Part shown: in pieces, positions 12,750-13,492 of the stretch
How the letters are laid out: each line of letters starts with the position of its first letter
Numbering within the stretch: position 1 is the first letter of the stretch
Assembly: GCA_900770805.1 (NCBI GenBank)
Contig: CAAGLP010000052.1
Coordinates: forward strand, 1-13,492
Reading direction: 5' to 3'
Source of the DNA: an uncultured Paraprevotella sp.
GTDB lineage: Bacteria > Bacteroidota > Bacteroidia > Bacteroidales > Bacteroidaceae
DNA: 13,492 nt
The notes under the pieces: model-generated
The model's database searches: none
What the model saw: the letters and a program-made list of their open reading frames with translations, nothing else
Told to the model about the DNA's origin: nothing
Program-made: the position numbers and the translations under genes

Positions 12750-13492
12750 TTACTCTACAATTACTTTCTTGTTGCCAATGATATTAAGCCCCTTTTGGAG
12801 GGCGTTTAGACGTTGGCCTCCTATATTATATATAAGATGTGAAGCATTGTCTTGCGTTTGGTCATTGGGAATCAAATCGTCTATGCCGGTTTCATTGTTG
12901 AAGGAGAAAACGAAGGCGCGTGCGTCTGCTTGGCCTAAAGGAGTACTCCATTCCATCCAGCATTTGTTGGCTTCCATCAAACAGGATTCCTGCATGCGAT
13001 AGAAACCAACGCCATTATCTCCATTGGACAGGATGAATTTTTGAGGGGAATTGCTTTGAGCCAATCCTTGCTTTAGGAAATTGCCACGAAGCATGCTGCC
13101 AGGTAGGGATGCCTTTGCGTTATTGTCCAATATACTGATGGAAAGGTTATAGTTGCCTTGCCCGGCTTTGACTATTACGGGAGTTCCCTTCTTAAGGGTC
13201 TCACCCTGACTGGCGATGACCTGCATGTTACAGGTATATACACCTTCCGAGCCTTCGATAACATTTGCAGATGTCATGTCGTATGCATACATACCATCCG
13301 GAACTACAACATTGAAGGGTAGGCAAAGAGGAGCAATACCAGCAGAGCTGACGGTGAAAGGAAACGTAGTCGCTTCGATAATGGAAAAGGTGGAGAGGTT
13401 CTCCTTGGTGGATTTGTCGTTGCCAAAAACCAGATTGTCGTAATCATTTACGTAGTTGATACCTTCGCCTGTGCTTCGAATCCTGAAGATAC
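12750..13492 (-). CDS. Secreted or surface protein, C-terminal ~246 residues (start beyond right edge), with Prevotella-type C-terminal tail
   Basis: The frame is open from the right edge (reading IFRIRSTGEGINYVNDYDNL) to the TAA at 12752-12750, so only the C-terminal part is here. An internal ATG at 13292 is not the start, because coding sequence continues well upstream of it. The sequence is strand-rich, with many Asn, Gly, Thr and Ser, as in extracellular beta proteins; LKKGTPVIVKAGQGNYNLSI is a typical strand-turn-strand stretch. The last ~35 residues, from GIDDLIPN through LIYNIGGQRLNALQKGLNII to GNKKVIVE, have the form GID-linker, YN..GQR, KGL.I..GKKV.V. This is common at the ends of secreted Prevotella/Bacteroides proteins and resembles type IX secretion sorting tails. 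I do not recognise the main domain. The family is unknown; a surface location is an inference from the tail. Confidence 0.8.
   Translation of the reverse strand, partial: IFRIRSTGEGINYVNDYDNLVFGNDKSTKENLSTFSIIEATTFPFTVSSAGIAPLCLPFNVVVPDGMYAYDMTSANVIEGSEGVYTCNMQVIASQGETLKKGTPVIVKAGQGNYNLSISILDNNAKASLPGSMLRGNFLKQGLAQSNSPQKFILSNGDNGVGFYRMQESCLMEANKCWMEWSTPLGQADARAFVFSFNNETGIDDLIPNDQTQDNASHLIYNIGGQRLNALQKGLNIIGNKKVIVE

Noticed and set aside
13216..13443. Plus-strand open frame near the right edge
   Set aside because: Antisense to the continuous minus-strand frame of the surface protein, which stays open to the window edge.

Overview
The window looks like chromosomal DNA of a Bacteroidales bacterium, most likely Prevotella-like. 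Several signals agree. Promoters have the Bacteroidota form, a -33 TTTG/TTG and a -7 TAnnTTTG, here repeatedly separated by exactly 20 bases. Clear Shine-Dalgarno sites are generally missing. The last gene carries a short C-terminal sorting-like tail ending in KKVIVE, typical of Prevotella/Bacteroides surface proteins. The topA-aroK-speA and NfeD-like/flotillin neighbourhoods also fit. The species is an inference.

Layout. Positions 1-4183 (minus strand) hold a probable operon read topA, aroK, speA: DNA topoisomerase I, shikimate kinase and the N-terminal two thirds of biosynthetic arginine decarboxylase, which runs off the left edge. A divergent promoter region (4184-4353) separates it from a plus-strand pair: an NfeD/YuaF-like membrane protein with an Asp-rich loop, and a flotillin (SPFH) protein. 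A hairpin and a strong promoter then lead to tRNA-Leu(CAA). Next come a 14-bp-stem terminator and a five-unit, 23-bp tandem array of small palindromes, which forms the 3' untranslated region of a minus-strand TrmH/SpoU rRNA/tRNA methyltransferase. Divergent from that gene is a CPBP-family membrane protease.

The accessory part is 8676-9334: a four-helix-bundle S23-family gene bounded by purine-rich repeats that are inverted relative to each other (20 of 21 bases identical), plus a palindromic intergenic element. It looks like a small inserted cassette and seems to have rewritten the C-terminus of the protease. After it come a GNAT acetyltransferase and a DEAD-box RNA helicase with a DbpA-type RNA-binding domain, probably one operon. 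These converge through a hairpin on a minus-strand LOG-like nucleotide-binding protein, which follows 23 bp behind the C-terminal part of a secreted or surface protein whose start lies beyond the right edge.

Most genes are housekeeping: DNA topology, aromatic and polyamine biosynthesis, RNA modification and RNA unwinding. The most unusual features are the S23 cassette with its inverted repeats, and the 23-bp array between trmH and the tRNA gene.
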